Assembly: GCA_964511425.1 (NCBI GenBank)
Contig: CAZEFI010000001.1
Coordinates: forward strand, 186,001-250,000
Reading direction: 5' to 3'
DNA length: 64,000 bases
From: Bin55 sp964511425
Lineage (GTDB): Bacteria; Pseudomonadota; Gammaproteobacteria; Pseudomonadales; Azotimanducaceae
The notes below the pieces were generated by a model, which was not told the DNA's origin, did no database searches, and saw only the letters and a list, made by a program, of their open reading frames with translations. Shown piece after piece: positions 9,354 through 17,936 of this stretch; position 1 is the first letter of the stretch; each line of letters opens with the position of its first letter. The position numbers and the translations under genes are program-made.

Positions 9354-9483
9354 AAAAGGGGGTCGTTTGATAAGAAAAGATCAGCGATCCAAGCATACCC
9401 GAAACGGTGACGCAAAGTCTCTAGCAGAATACGAGTACTTTTTCTTGCCGAGCTACAGTACATTGGCGAAGAGAGGTACTCTC

Positions 9484-9516
9484 AAAAAAGTAGGCGCGAA
9501 TATACGTGCCTACTTT
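9484..9516 (-). terminator. Intrinsic terminator after TonB receptor copy 2
   Basis: Read on the minus strand: a perfect 9-bp stem AAAGTAGGC/GCCTACTTT (9516-9508 with 9495-9487) and a 12-nt loop, with the T-run continuing through 9484. It lies 27 nt after the stop codon of the receptor gene at 9543. It is one of the few textbook terminators in the window. Confidence 0.85.
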
Positions 9517-9542
9517 CCAACAATGATCGGTGACGAAGTCTA

Positions 9543-12329
9543 TTACATCGCGTAATTAACTTTGAAGAAGAAATACCGACCTGCGGTGTCAAAGGTTCGT
9601 ACATCCGTATTATCGTTGAACCCATCCAAAGACAACGGAGGCTCTTCATTCATTAAGTTATCAATGCCGCCGGACAATGTCACGTTGTGATCTGGTAAGT
9701 CGAGATTAGCATGAATATCGTGATAAATACGACCTTCAACTGTTCTCTCCAATGTTGCACCGGTGGCAAAATCAGTAAATTCCTCGTCCGCTTCACCGAT
9801 AACTCTCATTTGGTAGCTAAATGTAAAGGCATCCCGCTCTATAACTACACTAGTGCTACTTCTATACTTGGTGAAATAACCATCAAGATCATCGGAAAAA
9901 CGACCTGTCAAGTCATCGGAGGTGTCATCTGCACGGGTAATCAAATACTCACTCAAAAGGGACGCCTCGTACCTAATCGCAACATCACCTAAGAATGTCG
10001 CACCCCAATCGTAGTACAAACCGATGTCCCAACCACTTGTATCTACCCCACCAACATTGGTTATGGTGTTCACCACATTAATCGGGTTACCGGCATTCGG
10101 ACCACTCGTAAATCGCTCGATCAGATTACAAAAATTTCCGTTCGTAGCACATTGCGTGAGAATGAAGTTTGCGCCTAACGTTGTTAAAGCATCCGTGAGT
10201 GCGACATCGAAGCGATCTACGGTGATAGCAAGACCGTCCAGCGGCTTATAAACCACTCCATAAGTCAAGGTATCTGCGGTTTCTGGTTGTGCTTTCGGAT
10301 TACCGCCCACAGTAGTGCGAATCTGCGTCGAGATGGGTTGAAATCCAGATGCAGGTACCCCATCGTCGATACAGAATTGTGTTGGGTTCTGCGAACATGG
10401 GTCAGCGAGTGCCGGGAACGAAAAACCACTACCACCAAACAGATTCGACGTCGAGGGAGCGCGGAATGATTGGGAGAAAGAAGTACGCAAAGTTAAACCA
10501 TCAAACGGTCGATATTTCAGTCCAAATTTGCCGTTCGTCGTTGCACCGAAAGAATCGTAATCTGAAAATCGGATCGCAATGTTCGTTTCTAAAAGTTCAA
10601 ATAAATCCGCATACGCGATCAAAGGAATATTAAGTTCGCCGTAGAACTCGTTAACGGTGTAGCCTCCTGAAGTCGGTTTTCGAGGAGTGCCTGTCGCGCC
10701 ACTACCCAAAGCATTGACTTGCGAATCTGGGGTATCTGCTCCACGTTCTTCACGCCATTCCCAACCCAAAGCCATCCCTACGGGACCAGCATCGCGTTCC
10801 ACGATTGCAGAATTGATGAAGTTTACCGCGTAGATCTTTTGATCTTGCAAACTCGATTGATTGTCCACGAATGTGATGTAATCAATCATCGCCTGAGTCA
10901 CACTATTCTGTCCAAACGTATTGAGTACAACACAATTTGCAGTATCGTTGGCACACATAGGATTGCCATCAGCATCCAGAACCCAATTGCCATCGGCATC
11001 CTTTAACGAGGGGCCAACCGCGTTCGCAACCTTTTCAAGGTTGTAGATTCGACCGAAATGACCCTCCGATGCTGTTTCACCAAAAGCGTGATATGCATCC
11101 CACTGCCAAGCACCAAATACTCCTTCCAGCCCTATCACTAGTTGTTTAGTTTCGGTAAGGGTGTCTTCAGTCCGAGAACCATCTTCAACCATGCGACGGC
11201 GCCAATCTGGGATGTCAGCACCGAAGGGATTGTAGAAGTTGTCTTTGCTATATGGTGCGTTGAAAGAAAAGAACGCTAGCGGTGCGAGCGGTGTTTCCGC
11301 GAGCTTTTGATTGCTATCGCGGTTTAGATAACTGGCACGTACAAAAGCTCGTACATCACCTAAAACCGGAAAATCAGTGAGATTTTGGTCGCCGACAAAC
11401 ATCATGCTCCAACGGATGCTCGGTTGTCGTTGGTGGTTGGAAGGAGCAAAATTGTAAGAGTCAGCACCCAAAGGATCGTACGGGCGGAAATCTCCGTACT
11501 CCGGCCCTCTGGTGAGATCCATATTTGTTTCACCTTGTGTAAATCGATAGCGTCCCCACGGTGGCGCAGAACTACCAAAGGGGGAAATGGTTCCGTTAAT
11601 AGACGCGAGAGGAGTTGCGGCCCAATCTCGGTCGCAAGCACAAATATTACCTTCGTCAACATATCCGGCGTATGCCATAAACGAACCGTTGTCCGAGTTC
11701 CCACCAATGGTGAGATCGACAACGTTTCGAGCTCCGTCGCCTTCCTGAGTAACACCTGTCTGGACATTCATTTCGATTCCTTGAAAATCTCGTCGAGTAA
11801 CAATATTTACCACACCGGCTACTGCGTCAGAGCCGTAAATCGCAGACGCACCATCCTTGAAAACGTCGATGCGATCTACCATGGATACGGGAATGGTGTT
11901 CAGGTCAACCGCACTACTAAGGTTCGTGGAGGATAATCCGGAAGAACTTGGGGGGAGGCGGCGACCATTCATCAGCACGAGTGTTCGTGTCGACCCTAAA
12001 CCTCGTAATGAAATTCGATTCGTACCGTCGCCCCCGTTATTGATTTGAGTCGTTTGCGCACCACCCGCTACTGACGGAATCTCTCTAAGTAGCTGGCCAA
12101 TAGATGTTTGCCCGGATCTCGCTATTTGAACTCTTTCAAAGATTTGAACTGGGCTTGTGCCTTCTAAATCGGTTCGTACGATACGTGAACCGGTTACGAC
12201 AACTTCTTCAATCTCTTCGGATGCGTCTTCGTCATCACCTTCCTGTGCGAACGCACTGATACTCAACAATACTCCGCTAAGTATCAGCAAGAATTTTTGG
12301 ATTCGATTGTGATATTTTTGATCCAACAT
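9543..12329 (-). CDS. TonB-dependent outer-membrane receptor, copy 2
   Basis: 928 residues. The ATG at 12329 is preceded by AGGAG at 12340-12336 with 6-nt spacing. The signal peptide is compact (hydrophobic core 12-26, likely cut after SAFA). A TonB-box-like EEVVVTGSRI, plug and barrel follow as in copy 1. By eye the two proteins look about two-thirds to three-quarters identical with almost no gaps, so they arose by tandem duplication. Differences concentrate in the N-terminal leader and in barrel loops. Upstream on the same strand are two paralogous secreted proteins that might act with the receptors, but there is no direct evidence. The substrate is unknown. Confidence 0.92.
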   Translation of the reverse strand: MLDQKYHNRIQKFLLILSGVLLSISAFAQEGDDEDASEEIEEVVVTGSRIVRTDLEGTSPVQIFERVQIARSGQTSIGQLLREIPSVAGGAQTTQINNGGDGTNRISLRGLGSTRTLVLMNGRRLPPSSSGLSSTNLSSAVDLNTIPVSMVDRIDVFKDGASAIYGSDAVAGVVNIVTRRDFQGIEMNVQTGVTQEGDGARNVVDLTIGGNSDNGSFMAYAGYVDEGNICACDRDWAATPLASINGTISPFGSSAPPWGRYRFTQGETNMDLTRGPEYGDFRPYDPLGADSYNFAPSNHQRQPSIRWSMMFVGDQNLTDFPVLGDVRAFVRASYLNRDSNQKLAETPLAPLAFFSFNAPYSKDNFYNPFGADIPDWRRRMVEDGSRTEDTLTETKQLVIGLEGVFGAWQWDAYHAFGETASEGHFGRIYNLEKVANAVGPSLKDADGNWVLDADGNPMCANDTANCVVLNTFGQNSVTQAMIDYITFVDNQSSLQDQKIYAVNFINSAIVERDAGPVGMALGWEWREERGADTPDSQVNALGSGATGTPRKPTSGGYTVNEFYGELNIPLIAYADLFELLETNIAIRFSDYDSFGATTNGKFGLKYRPFDGLTLRTSFSQSFRAPSTSNLFGGSGFSFPALADPCSQNPTQFCIDDGVPASGFQPISTQIRTTVGGNPKAQPETADTLTYGVVYKPLDGLAITVDRFDVALTDALTTLGANFILTQCATNGNFCNLIERFTSGPNAGNPINVVNTITNVGGVDTSGWDIGLYYDWGATFLGDVAIRYEASLLSEYLITRADDTSDDLTGRFSDDLDGYFTKYRSSTSVVIERDAFTFSYQMRVIGEADEEFTDFATGATLERTVEGRIYHDIHANLDLPDHNVTLSGGIDNLMNEEPPLSLDGFNDNTDVRTFDTAGRYFFFKVNYAM

Positions 12330-12805
12330 CGGTTTCTCCTATTCGGTGGTTGGTTTCTCTTTTTAAAACTACCGTCGAGGTGAATAGTTCACCAACACCA
12401 GTGCAATTAATCTGTAATGGTACTGTAACATTATACGATGAAACTGCCCCTAGTCATTCGTGGGAAAAGACCGAAAGCGACGTGGTCACAGAGTTTGTGT
12501 TTCGGGTCAAATTTTTGCACCGACGTAGAAACTTTTTTGCCTCAACATACGTTGACACAAGCTTTTGCATCAAGTTCCAACCTTAGTCATTTATTTCGCT
12601 ATTTTTTCTAGAAACTTTGATGTGCAATTTTTAGAGCACAACTTAGTTTGAACGTCAAGAAGTGGTTTTCGATCATCGTACTTTTGGTGTGATATCCAAA
12701 GTCTGCCCAACAACCGGGCACTCTACACCCTATTGTGTTTCCTGTTGGGTGTTTAAGTACGTATGGATACTCGAAATGTGCTTGTAGCGTGGTTCCGTAC
12801 CTGTG
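12330..12805. other. Intergenic region upstream of TonB receptor copy 2
   Basis: 476 bases between the secreted-protein gene ending at 12806 and the receptor start at 12329. No gene is supported. A perfect TATAAT lies on the minus strand at 12435-12430, about 100 nt before the receptor start. Near 12706-12752 there are overlapping imperfect inverted repeats (CCCAACA with TGTTGGG; ACACCC with GGGTGT) without a T-run. The rest is AT-rich and could hold operators. Confidence 0.45.
12430..12435 (-). promoter_or_regulatory. Candidate -10 box for TonB receptor copy 2
   Basis: A consensus TATAAT on the minus strand. The sequence 16-18 nt upstream (around AATGAC) is a poor -35, so activation by a regulator would be expected if this is the promoter. 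Confidence 0.3.
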
Positions 12806-14128
12806 TCATGGAATTTTCAATCCAGATTCTTCGAGTAGTCGGTCTTCTACGTTTTCAAAACGCAGTGCCCGCGCTTCTAGTATGTCCTTCAAAGGACGAG
12901 GGTAGCTCAAAGCATTTCCATCTAACAAATACTCAATCTCGTTTTCCAACTCAACGGGATCATATTCCATCTGTGCGTTTTGTTCTCCGAAAGTGTCTTT
13001 GAGCATGAGGAAAGCCTTCGCTCGATGCTGAGCCTGTTCTTTTAAAGATATCTCACTTCGAAACCATCCAGTAGGTGACCCAATATGTCTGTGCATTAAT
13101 AAAGGAAATCGATCTTGAATCTCGGTGTTGAATTCACTACTCGTGAAGATACCCAACGGAAAACTTTGTACTGCCCAGGAGTCCCCACTTTTCGCGGCAA
13201 TTTTTAATAGCACATCGTGGGTCCGATTAACACGTTGGTACGCTTGATCTCTCGAACTTGTCCAAAAACCTGGCCCGCGAAGTACTCGAGCGTCGTTTGA
13301 TTTAATATCGTTTGTTTCAATGTTTGGTAGTACCGCGTAACCTTGCTCCATGCAATGACTCATAACCCAAAATGCGTGCAAAAAACCTTTCTCTAAGCGC
13401 TGCTCAGCTGTGTCTCGTTGGGTACCGTCTGCAATTTTTTCCGCGATGACTTCCAGAGCTACTTGATAGAAAATCGCTTTATTGACACCCCGTACGACTA
13501 AGGGATTAGGTGGATTGATTAAAACCACGACTCGCTGTGAGGCGACTTCGCACGCATCGAGATAGGTAGCGTACTTGTACATTTCTCGAGCCGAACATTG
13601 TTGCGCCAAATCTTCGTGCATACCGGAGCGATGCTGGGTGCTTAACTCCATACACTTAGGCTCGCGGATCACCTTGTGAAACAGACTTTGACGATACGGT
13701 ATCCTGCCATCCAAAATGTCGCGCCAATAGGGAATGTCAGGTGCCATGTAATCGGCATAACTATAAGGTAAGATACGTGCTCGGGAGTTTATCATCCTGA
13801 CTGGAATCGGCTGCAATCCTTTGGTTCGGTCATAGTAGTGCAAGGTGCTGTACGACCATACCGGTTCATTGAGAAAATATTTACCCAATGCATCCAGACA
13901 ATCTCTGTCATCTAGGATGGTGTATTTATCGATTGGAGTACATTGTTGTAATGCGTGTTCCCAAGCGTCTTGGTGTTCTTTACTTTTCTCCACAATAGAC
14001 GACGGATCGGGTGGAACGGTGAAATCGACACGATGAAAGTAAGGGTTAAAAGGTGCAGGTGTGACCCACAAACCAAAAATAAGGATTGTGATACATAGTC
14101 CAGATGGGATTTTCTTCAGCATGGACAT
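12806..14128 (-). CDS. Secreted protein of unknown family, paralogue A
   Basis: About 440 residues from ATG at 14128 (a second ATG at 14122 is equally possible). The N-terminus is a signal-type sequence, KKIPSGLCITILIFGLW. After export the protein is helical, with a conserved PPxP-like entry (DFTVPPDPSS), a CTPID...Cys pair, FLNEPVWSYS, a WRDILDGRI motif and a QQCSAREMYKYATYLDAC segment. All of these recur in paralogue B at 14258. Six cysteines align between the two, suggesting periplasmic disulfides. I recognise no family or catalytic motif. The gene is 129 nt from paralogue B and on the same strand as the two TonB receptors. Confidence 0.7.
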   Translation of the reverse strand: MSMLKKIPSGLCITILIFGLWVTPAPFNPYFHRVDFTVPPDPSSIVEKSKEHQDAWEHALQQCTPIDKYTILDDRDCLDALGKYFLNEPVWSYSTLHYYDRTKGLQPIPVRMINSRARILPYSYADYMAPDIPYWRDILDGRIPYRQSLFHKVIREPKCMELSTQHRSGMHEDLAQQCSAREMYKYATYLDACEVASQRVVVLINPPNPLVVRGVNKAIFYQVALEVIAEKIADGTQRDTAEQRLEKGFLHAFWVMSHCMEQGYAVLPNIETNDIKSNDARVLRGPGFWTSSRDQAYQRVNRTHDVLLKIAAKSGDSWAVQSFPLGIFTSSEFNTEIQDRFPLLMHRHIGSPTGWFRSEISLKEQAQHRAKAFLMLKDTFGEQNAQMEYDPVELENEIEYLLDGNALSYPRPLKDILEARALRFENVEDRLLEESGLKIP

Positions 14129-14257
14129 GATCCACGTTGGTCGTAAATTAAAAATAGAACTATCGGAGCACATGTGCTAAACGAGTTCGGAGACACCTGG
14201 CGCGCATTTAAGTCGAACCGTTGAAAAAGGAGCGCAAGCTTACACGTGCTAACTTCT

Positions 14258-15538
14258 TCACAACAATTCATGCTCCGCCTCCTTCAACACATCATCCTCG
14301 ATCATCTGTTGTAACCGTTTCCTTCGTGCTTCTAACACTTCTGCATGTGTTGGTAGCGGTTTTAGTAATCCGCCTCTTTTGACATATCGAATTTCGTTCT
14401 TCAGCCTGTTAGGGTCATACTCGCGCTGTGCGAGTTCTTCGCCTCCCTGATCGACCAGTAGAAGGTATGCTTTGGCACGAAAGCGAGCTTCATCTTGTCG
14501 CGTAAAGTCATACCCTGATCCGTCTCCTAGCGTACGATACATCAGCAGTGGGTACTTCTTCATGACATCGTGGTTGATCTCACTTGTAAAACTTCCAAAA
14601 GAGTAGCTTCGTAAAGCCCAATCATCACCACTTTTTGCCGCGATAGTCAGAGCTTGATTGTGGGTCCTTCTTAATACTGCGACATTCTCGTCAGTGGCAA
14701 ACCCAAATCGCCTTTTGATCTCCTCCGAACTAAAGATCCCCTCTGAAAGTCCAGGGGACAAGAGGTCACTATCTCGCTTACACTGCTCCTCAATCCATCT
14801 CGCATGCAAGTACGCTTTCTCAAGCCTTCGTTTAGCCGATATCCGAAGAGCGGTATCAGGTACCCACTTATCGAGACCTTCAAAACTAAGTTCGTAATGA
14901 TTCTCGCTATTGAATCCAGATTCCTTCGGAATCGATTTGTGAAGGAAGGTTAAACGTGACTGTGCGTCATCGCACGCACTTAGGTAGGTCGCATATTTAT
15001 ACAGTTCTCTCGCGGCGCACTGATGCGCTTTTGTCTCTTGTATTCCTAGTGTGTTTCGGTTCATGAGGTCCTTGCAGGACTCATCTGAAACAACTTGCTC
15101 GAATCGTTCTTGTCGTTGCGCAATTCGACCATCAAAAATGTCGCGCCACATCGGTACATCATCGTTAATAAAGTCAGCAAAACTATGATTCGTTCGTCCT
15201 CCTAGACCACGAACATAAATCCGCGCCCATCCGTCGAACCAATCGTAATAGTAAATGTTGCCATAAGCCCAAACTGGTTCGTCGAAAAAGTATTTCTCTG
15301 CTAATGATCTGCAATTCTCAGTCAATGGTGTTTGGGTGTCTACTGGTGTGCAGTGTTCGACAAGTCGTTCCCAATTCTCTCGATGTTCATCGGTAACTTC
15401 CAAGAACGGCTTTGGTTCTGGTGGCACATCAAAACGTTCGTAATGGACCTTCCTTGCCGCGTAATCTCCTTGCTGTGCGATTACCGCCATAGTTGTAATG
15501 AAGCACATGCTTAGTGCAAATAGGTTTACTTTCTTCAT
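14258..15538 (-). CDS. Secreted protein of unknown family, paralogue B
   Basis: 426 residues starting at ATG 15538 with a clear signal peptide (KKVNLFALSMCFITTMAVIA, cut near AQQ). The same ordered motifs as paralogue A are seen: FDVPPEPKP, CTPVD...C, FFDEPVWAYG, WRDIFDGRI, HQCAARELYKYATYLSAC, AAKSGDDWALRSYSFG, and a C-terminal block RFRAKAYLLLVDQGGEELAQ followed by YDPNRLKNEIRY. By eye identity to A is roughly one third, lower than between the two TonB receptors. The function is unknown. Promoter sequences should lie in the 341-bp divergent region upstream. Confidence 0.72.
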   Translation of the reverse strand: MKKVNLFALSMCFITTMAVIAQQGDYAARKVHYERFDVPPEPKPFLEVTDEHRENWERLVEHCTPVDTQTPLTENCRSLAEKYFFDEPVWAYGNIYYYDWFDGWARIYVRGLGGRTNHSFADFINDDVPMWRDIFDGRIAQRQERFEQVVSDESCKDLMNRNTLGIQETKAHQCAARELYKYATYLSACDDAQSRLTFLHKSIPKESGFNSENHYELSFEGLDKWVPDTALRISAKRRLEKAYLHARWIEEQCKRDSDLLSPGLSEGIFSSEEIKRRFGFATDENVAVLRRTHNQALTIAAKSGDDWALRSYSFGSFTSEINHDVMKKYPLLMYRTLGDGSGYDFTRQDEARFRAKAYLLLVDQGGEELAQREYDPNRLKNEIRYVKRGGLLKPLPTHAEVLEARRKRLQQMIEDDVLKEAEHELL

Positions 15539-15879
15539 TCTGTCATAGAGTGGGGGGAGGTTGTTCTTTGGTCGGTATGAGTATTCATGCTTGGGCGTGC
15601 CAGCACTACCGAACTTTTAAATAACACGCACGATTAACAGATGCTACCTTCTTACTTCACTCTGATTATATCTCTAAAATTGAGTGCTCTGTTATGAATT
15701 ATTGCACCAAGCTTGAATTCTCGTATAAAACGACTGCTATGTCTCAGGTGCCCGTCATTGAGCAAAGTTTCAGAGCGACACGAATAAATTCTGCAGTCTA
15801 GTATTCCCTCGCACAATTAAAAAATCTACTTTAATATCTGTATCCGACTCATCAACATATTCCCGAGGAGACCTCAAAA
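15539..15879. other. Divergent intergenic region
   Basis: 341 AT-rich bases between the start codons of secreted paralogue B (minus) and the VOC-family gene (plus). No gene is seen. It contains a plus-strand promoter candidate at 15702-15729 and the GAGGAG ribosome-binding site for the GTG start at 15880. No operator symmetry stands out. Confidence 0.5.
15702..15729 (+). promoter_or_regulatory. Candidate sigma-70 promoter for the VOC/pnt/cox block
   Basis: TTGCAC (15702-15707), a 16-nt spacer and TATAAA (15724-15729). The implied leader is long (about 145 nt). Four of six bases match the -35 and five of six the -10. Confidence 0.4.
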
Positions 15880-16329
15880 GTGAATGACTCTAATGCAGTT
15901 GGTAGGATTGACCACATTGGAATCGCCGTTTGTAGCATCGAACAAGCACGCAAGTTCTACGAAGACCAGTTGGGAGCGAAGTTCATTCGAGAATTTGTTC
16001 ACTTCAGCGGTGACTTCAAACTCGGACTTTTCGACCTCGATGGCTTTTGCATTGAGTTGCTCGAGCCCATCAATCCGAACTGCTTCTTAGCGAAATACAT
16101 TGAAAAGAAGGGCGAAGGAATACATCACGTTACGCTACAGACACCCAATTTAAAGGAGCAATGCGATCGCTTGGAAGAAGGTGGCGTTCGTATTGTCGAC
16201 AAGAACTTCGATCGCAATGCTGGCGGTGTCGATGCTTTTATCTCACCAAAAAGCACTCATGGAGTACTCATTCAACTCGGTGAAAATTTAGGTCCATTGA
16301 ACACAGACCCTTATTGGGAGAGCGAGTAG
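15880..16329 (+). CDS. VOC-family protein, methylmalonyl-CoA epimerase-like
   Basis: 149 residues. The GTG start has a strong GAGGAG site about 10 nt upstream. Two beta-alpha-beta-beta-beta modules of the vicinal-oxygen-chelate fold are visible: IDHIGIAV at 10-17 and GIHHVTL at 80-86. The pattern with EKKGEGIHH and SPKSTHGVLIQL is that of methylmalonyl-CoA epimerase, which interconverts the 2R and 2S isomers using a divalent metal. Metal ligand positions are His12, Glu59 (Gln in the classical enzyme), His83, and Gln132 where the family normally has Glu. That substitution makes the exact reaction uncertain; glyoxalase-like activity is the alternative. The transhydrogenase operon follows 115 nt later. 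Confidence 0.7.
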   Translation: MNDSNAVGRIDHIGIAVCSIEQARKFYEDQLGAKFIREFVHFSGDFKLGLFDLDGFCIELLEPINPNCFLAKYIEKKGEGIHHVTLQTPNLKEQCDRLEEGGVRIVDKNFDRNAGGVDAFISPKSTHGVLIQLGENLGPLNTDPYWESE

Positions 16330-16444
16330 CCGGCACGGGGTAGTCTTACCACTGCTCTCGCGAAGTTCATAGAATAACTCAAAATTTTCGAGCGATGTAC
16401 GTTTTCATGCCACCTCATCAAGTTTGTCTACACCTAGATAGAAA

Positions 16445-17569
16445 ATGCATGTCGTAGTGTTGCGCGAGCAATGGCCCGGCGAGTATCGGATAGCACTGGT
16501 TCCTGCTATTGCAAGGAAACTAATTTCTCTCGGTTGTACAGTCACCGTACAACATGGCTTAGGCGCTTCGGCTGGATTCACGGATCAACAATATCTTGAA
16601 GTCAATGCACATATAGGCCATAGCGTTCAAGAAATGCTCAAGTCCGCGGATTTAGTCTTGAGTGTCCGACCACCGTCGGAGGGTCGAATAGGACTCCTGC
16701 GTCGTGGTACGGTTCACTTAAGTTTTCTAGATCCGTTTCAGAATAAAGACTTGATTCACAGACTAGCCAAGCACGAGATATCTGCGGTATCTTTAGAAAT
16801 GATTCCGCGCACAACACGTGCTCAAAAAATGGACGCCCTCTCGTCTCAGGCGAACCTCGCGGGCTATGCTACGGTTATCGTTGCAGCTTATCACTTACCG
16901 CGCATTTTTCCTATGATGATGACCGCGGCAGGAACTTTAGCTCCAGCTCGGGTCTTTGTAATCGGTGCAGGTGTCGCAGGACTTCAGGCTATTGCAACTG
17001 CTCGCCGGCTTGGTGCTAGAGTCGAAGCCTTCGACACCCGCCCTGTCGTCGCCGAAGAAGTACGCTCACTAGGTGCAAGATTTGTCGAGATCGACGTCGG
17101 ATCTACCAGCCAAACTCAACAAGGATATGCCCGCGAACTCACACCAGAACAAATCAAATTGCAACAGCAAGGTATGGCCGAAGTCATCGCTCGATCCGAT
17201 GTCGTAATAACAACCGCCCAGGTGTTCGGTAGACCCGCGCCTCGTATCGTGTCTCTTGAGATGATCAAACAAATGAGACCAGAAAGCGTGGTAATTGATA
17301 TGGCTGTGGAAAGTGGTGGTAACGTGGAAGGCTCGAAAGTGAACCAAATTGTCGAAGTCAATGATGTACAACTGGTGGGCTTCGCAAATTTACCCGCAAA
17401 GGTAGCGACACACGCCAGTGAAATGTATGCGGCAAACTTATATCACTTTGTTGAAGAATTCTTTAACACTGACACGCAGAAATTTGAACTCGACTTTGAT
17501 AATGAAATTGCGAAGGCAAGTGTTATTACCCATGACGGAAGAGCAAGAATCGAACTTCACAATGGATAG
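16445..17569 (+). CDS. pntAA: NAD(P) transhydrogenase subunit alpha, NAD-binding part
   Basis: 374 residues, domain I of proton-translocating transhydrogenase. The holoenzyme in the inner membrane uses the proton gradient to reduce NADP+ with NADH. Visible are the N-terminal lobe, the RQD-loop region PRTTRAQKMDALSSQANLAG (about 119-138) and a Rossmann motif IGAGVAGLQAIATARRLG near 176-193 ending in the NAD-selecting acidic residue (EAFDTR). As in many proteobacteria outside the enterics, the membrane part of alpha is a separate gene, which starts 6 nt downstream. Confidence 0.92.
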   Translation: MHVVVLREQWPGEYRIALVPAIARKLISLGCTVTVQHGLGASAGFTDQQYLEVNAHIGHSVQEMLKSADLVLSVRPPSEGRIGLLRRGTVHLSFLDPFQNKDLIHRLAKHEISAVSLEMIPRTTRAQKMDALSSQANLAGYATVIVAAYHLPRIFPMMMTAAGTLAPARVFVIGAGVAGLQAIATARRLGARVEAFDTRPVVAEEVRSLGARFVEIDVGSTSQTQQGYARELTPEQIKLQQQGMAEVIARSDVVITTAQVFGRPAPRIVSLEMIKQMRPESVVIDMAVESGGNVEGSKVNQIVEVNDVQLVGFANLPAKVATHASEMYAANLYHFVEEFFNTDTQKFELDFDNEIAKASVITHDGRARIELHNG

Positions 17570-17575
17570 ATAGTA

Positions 17576-17881
17576 ATGGATATCGTGTTTCTCGCGCTCG
17601 TTCTCGCGTTAGCAATTTTCTTGGGATTTGAACTCATCTCGAAGGTACCCGCGACCTTACATACACCACTAATGTCCGGAGCAAACGCGATTTCTGGGAT
17701 TACTTTAGTCGGAGCATTATTAGCTGCCGGTACTGGGAGTGCAACACCAGAATTAGCCACATGGTTAGGTGCCACAGCCGTCGTCTTTGCTACGGTAAAC
17801 GTGGTCGGTGGGTACCTCGTTACGGACCGCATGCTTGGGCTATTTAGACAACGTGCTAAACCCACGGAAACACCAGAGTAA
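17576..17881 (+). CDS. pntAB: NAD(P) transhydrogenase subunit alpha, membrane part
   Basis: 101 residues with three strongly hydrophobic helices (about 3-20, 42-55 and 63-83) and the conserved entry KVPATLHTPLMSGANAISGI. This is the small membrane half of the split alpha subunit; with PntB it forms the proton channel. It is spaced 6 nt from pntAA and 55 nt from pntB, so the three form one operon. Confidence 0.92.
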   Translation: MDIVFLALVLALAIFLGFELISKVPATLHTPLMSGANAISGITLVGALLAAGTGSATPELATWLGATAVVFATVNVVGGYLVTDRMLGLFRQRAKPTETPE

Positions 17882-17936
17882 GGGGGACTAACATCGTACC
17901 GGCGCACACCCAAGGTATGGATCAATCCTGATTCAG

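Larger units (their letters stand above)
9242..9542. other. Intergenic region between the two TonB receptor genes
   Basis: 301 bases with no convincing gene. It holds an intrinsic terminator for the upstream receptor (9484-9516, minus strand) and a candidate promoter for the downstream receptor (9326-9353, minus strand). This suggests the two paralogous receptors are transcribed separately and can be regulated differently. A plus-strand open frame at 9268-9555 runs through the terminator and is not supported. Confidence 0.5.

Noticed and set aside
9268..9555. 95-codon plus-strand frame between the receptor genes
   Set aside because: It crosses the intrinsic terminator and the end of receptor copy 2 and has no ribosome-binding site or protein-like composition.
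11385..11936. Long plus-strand open frame (183 codons) inside TonB receptor copy 2
   Set aside because: It is antisense to a strongly supported receptor gene, its translation has no recognisable fold, and similar frames appear at other places in the receptor pair because of codon composition.
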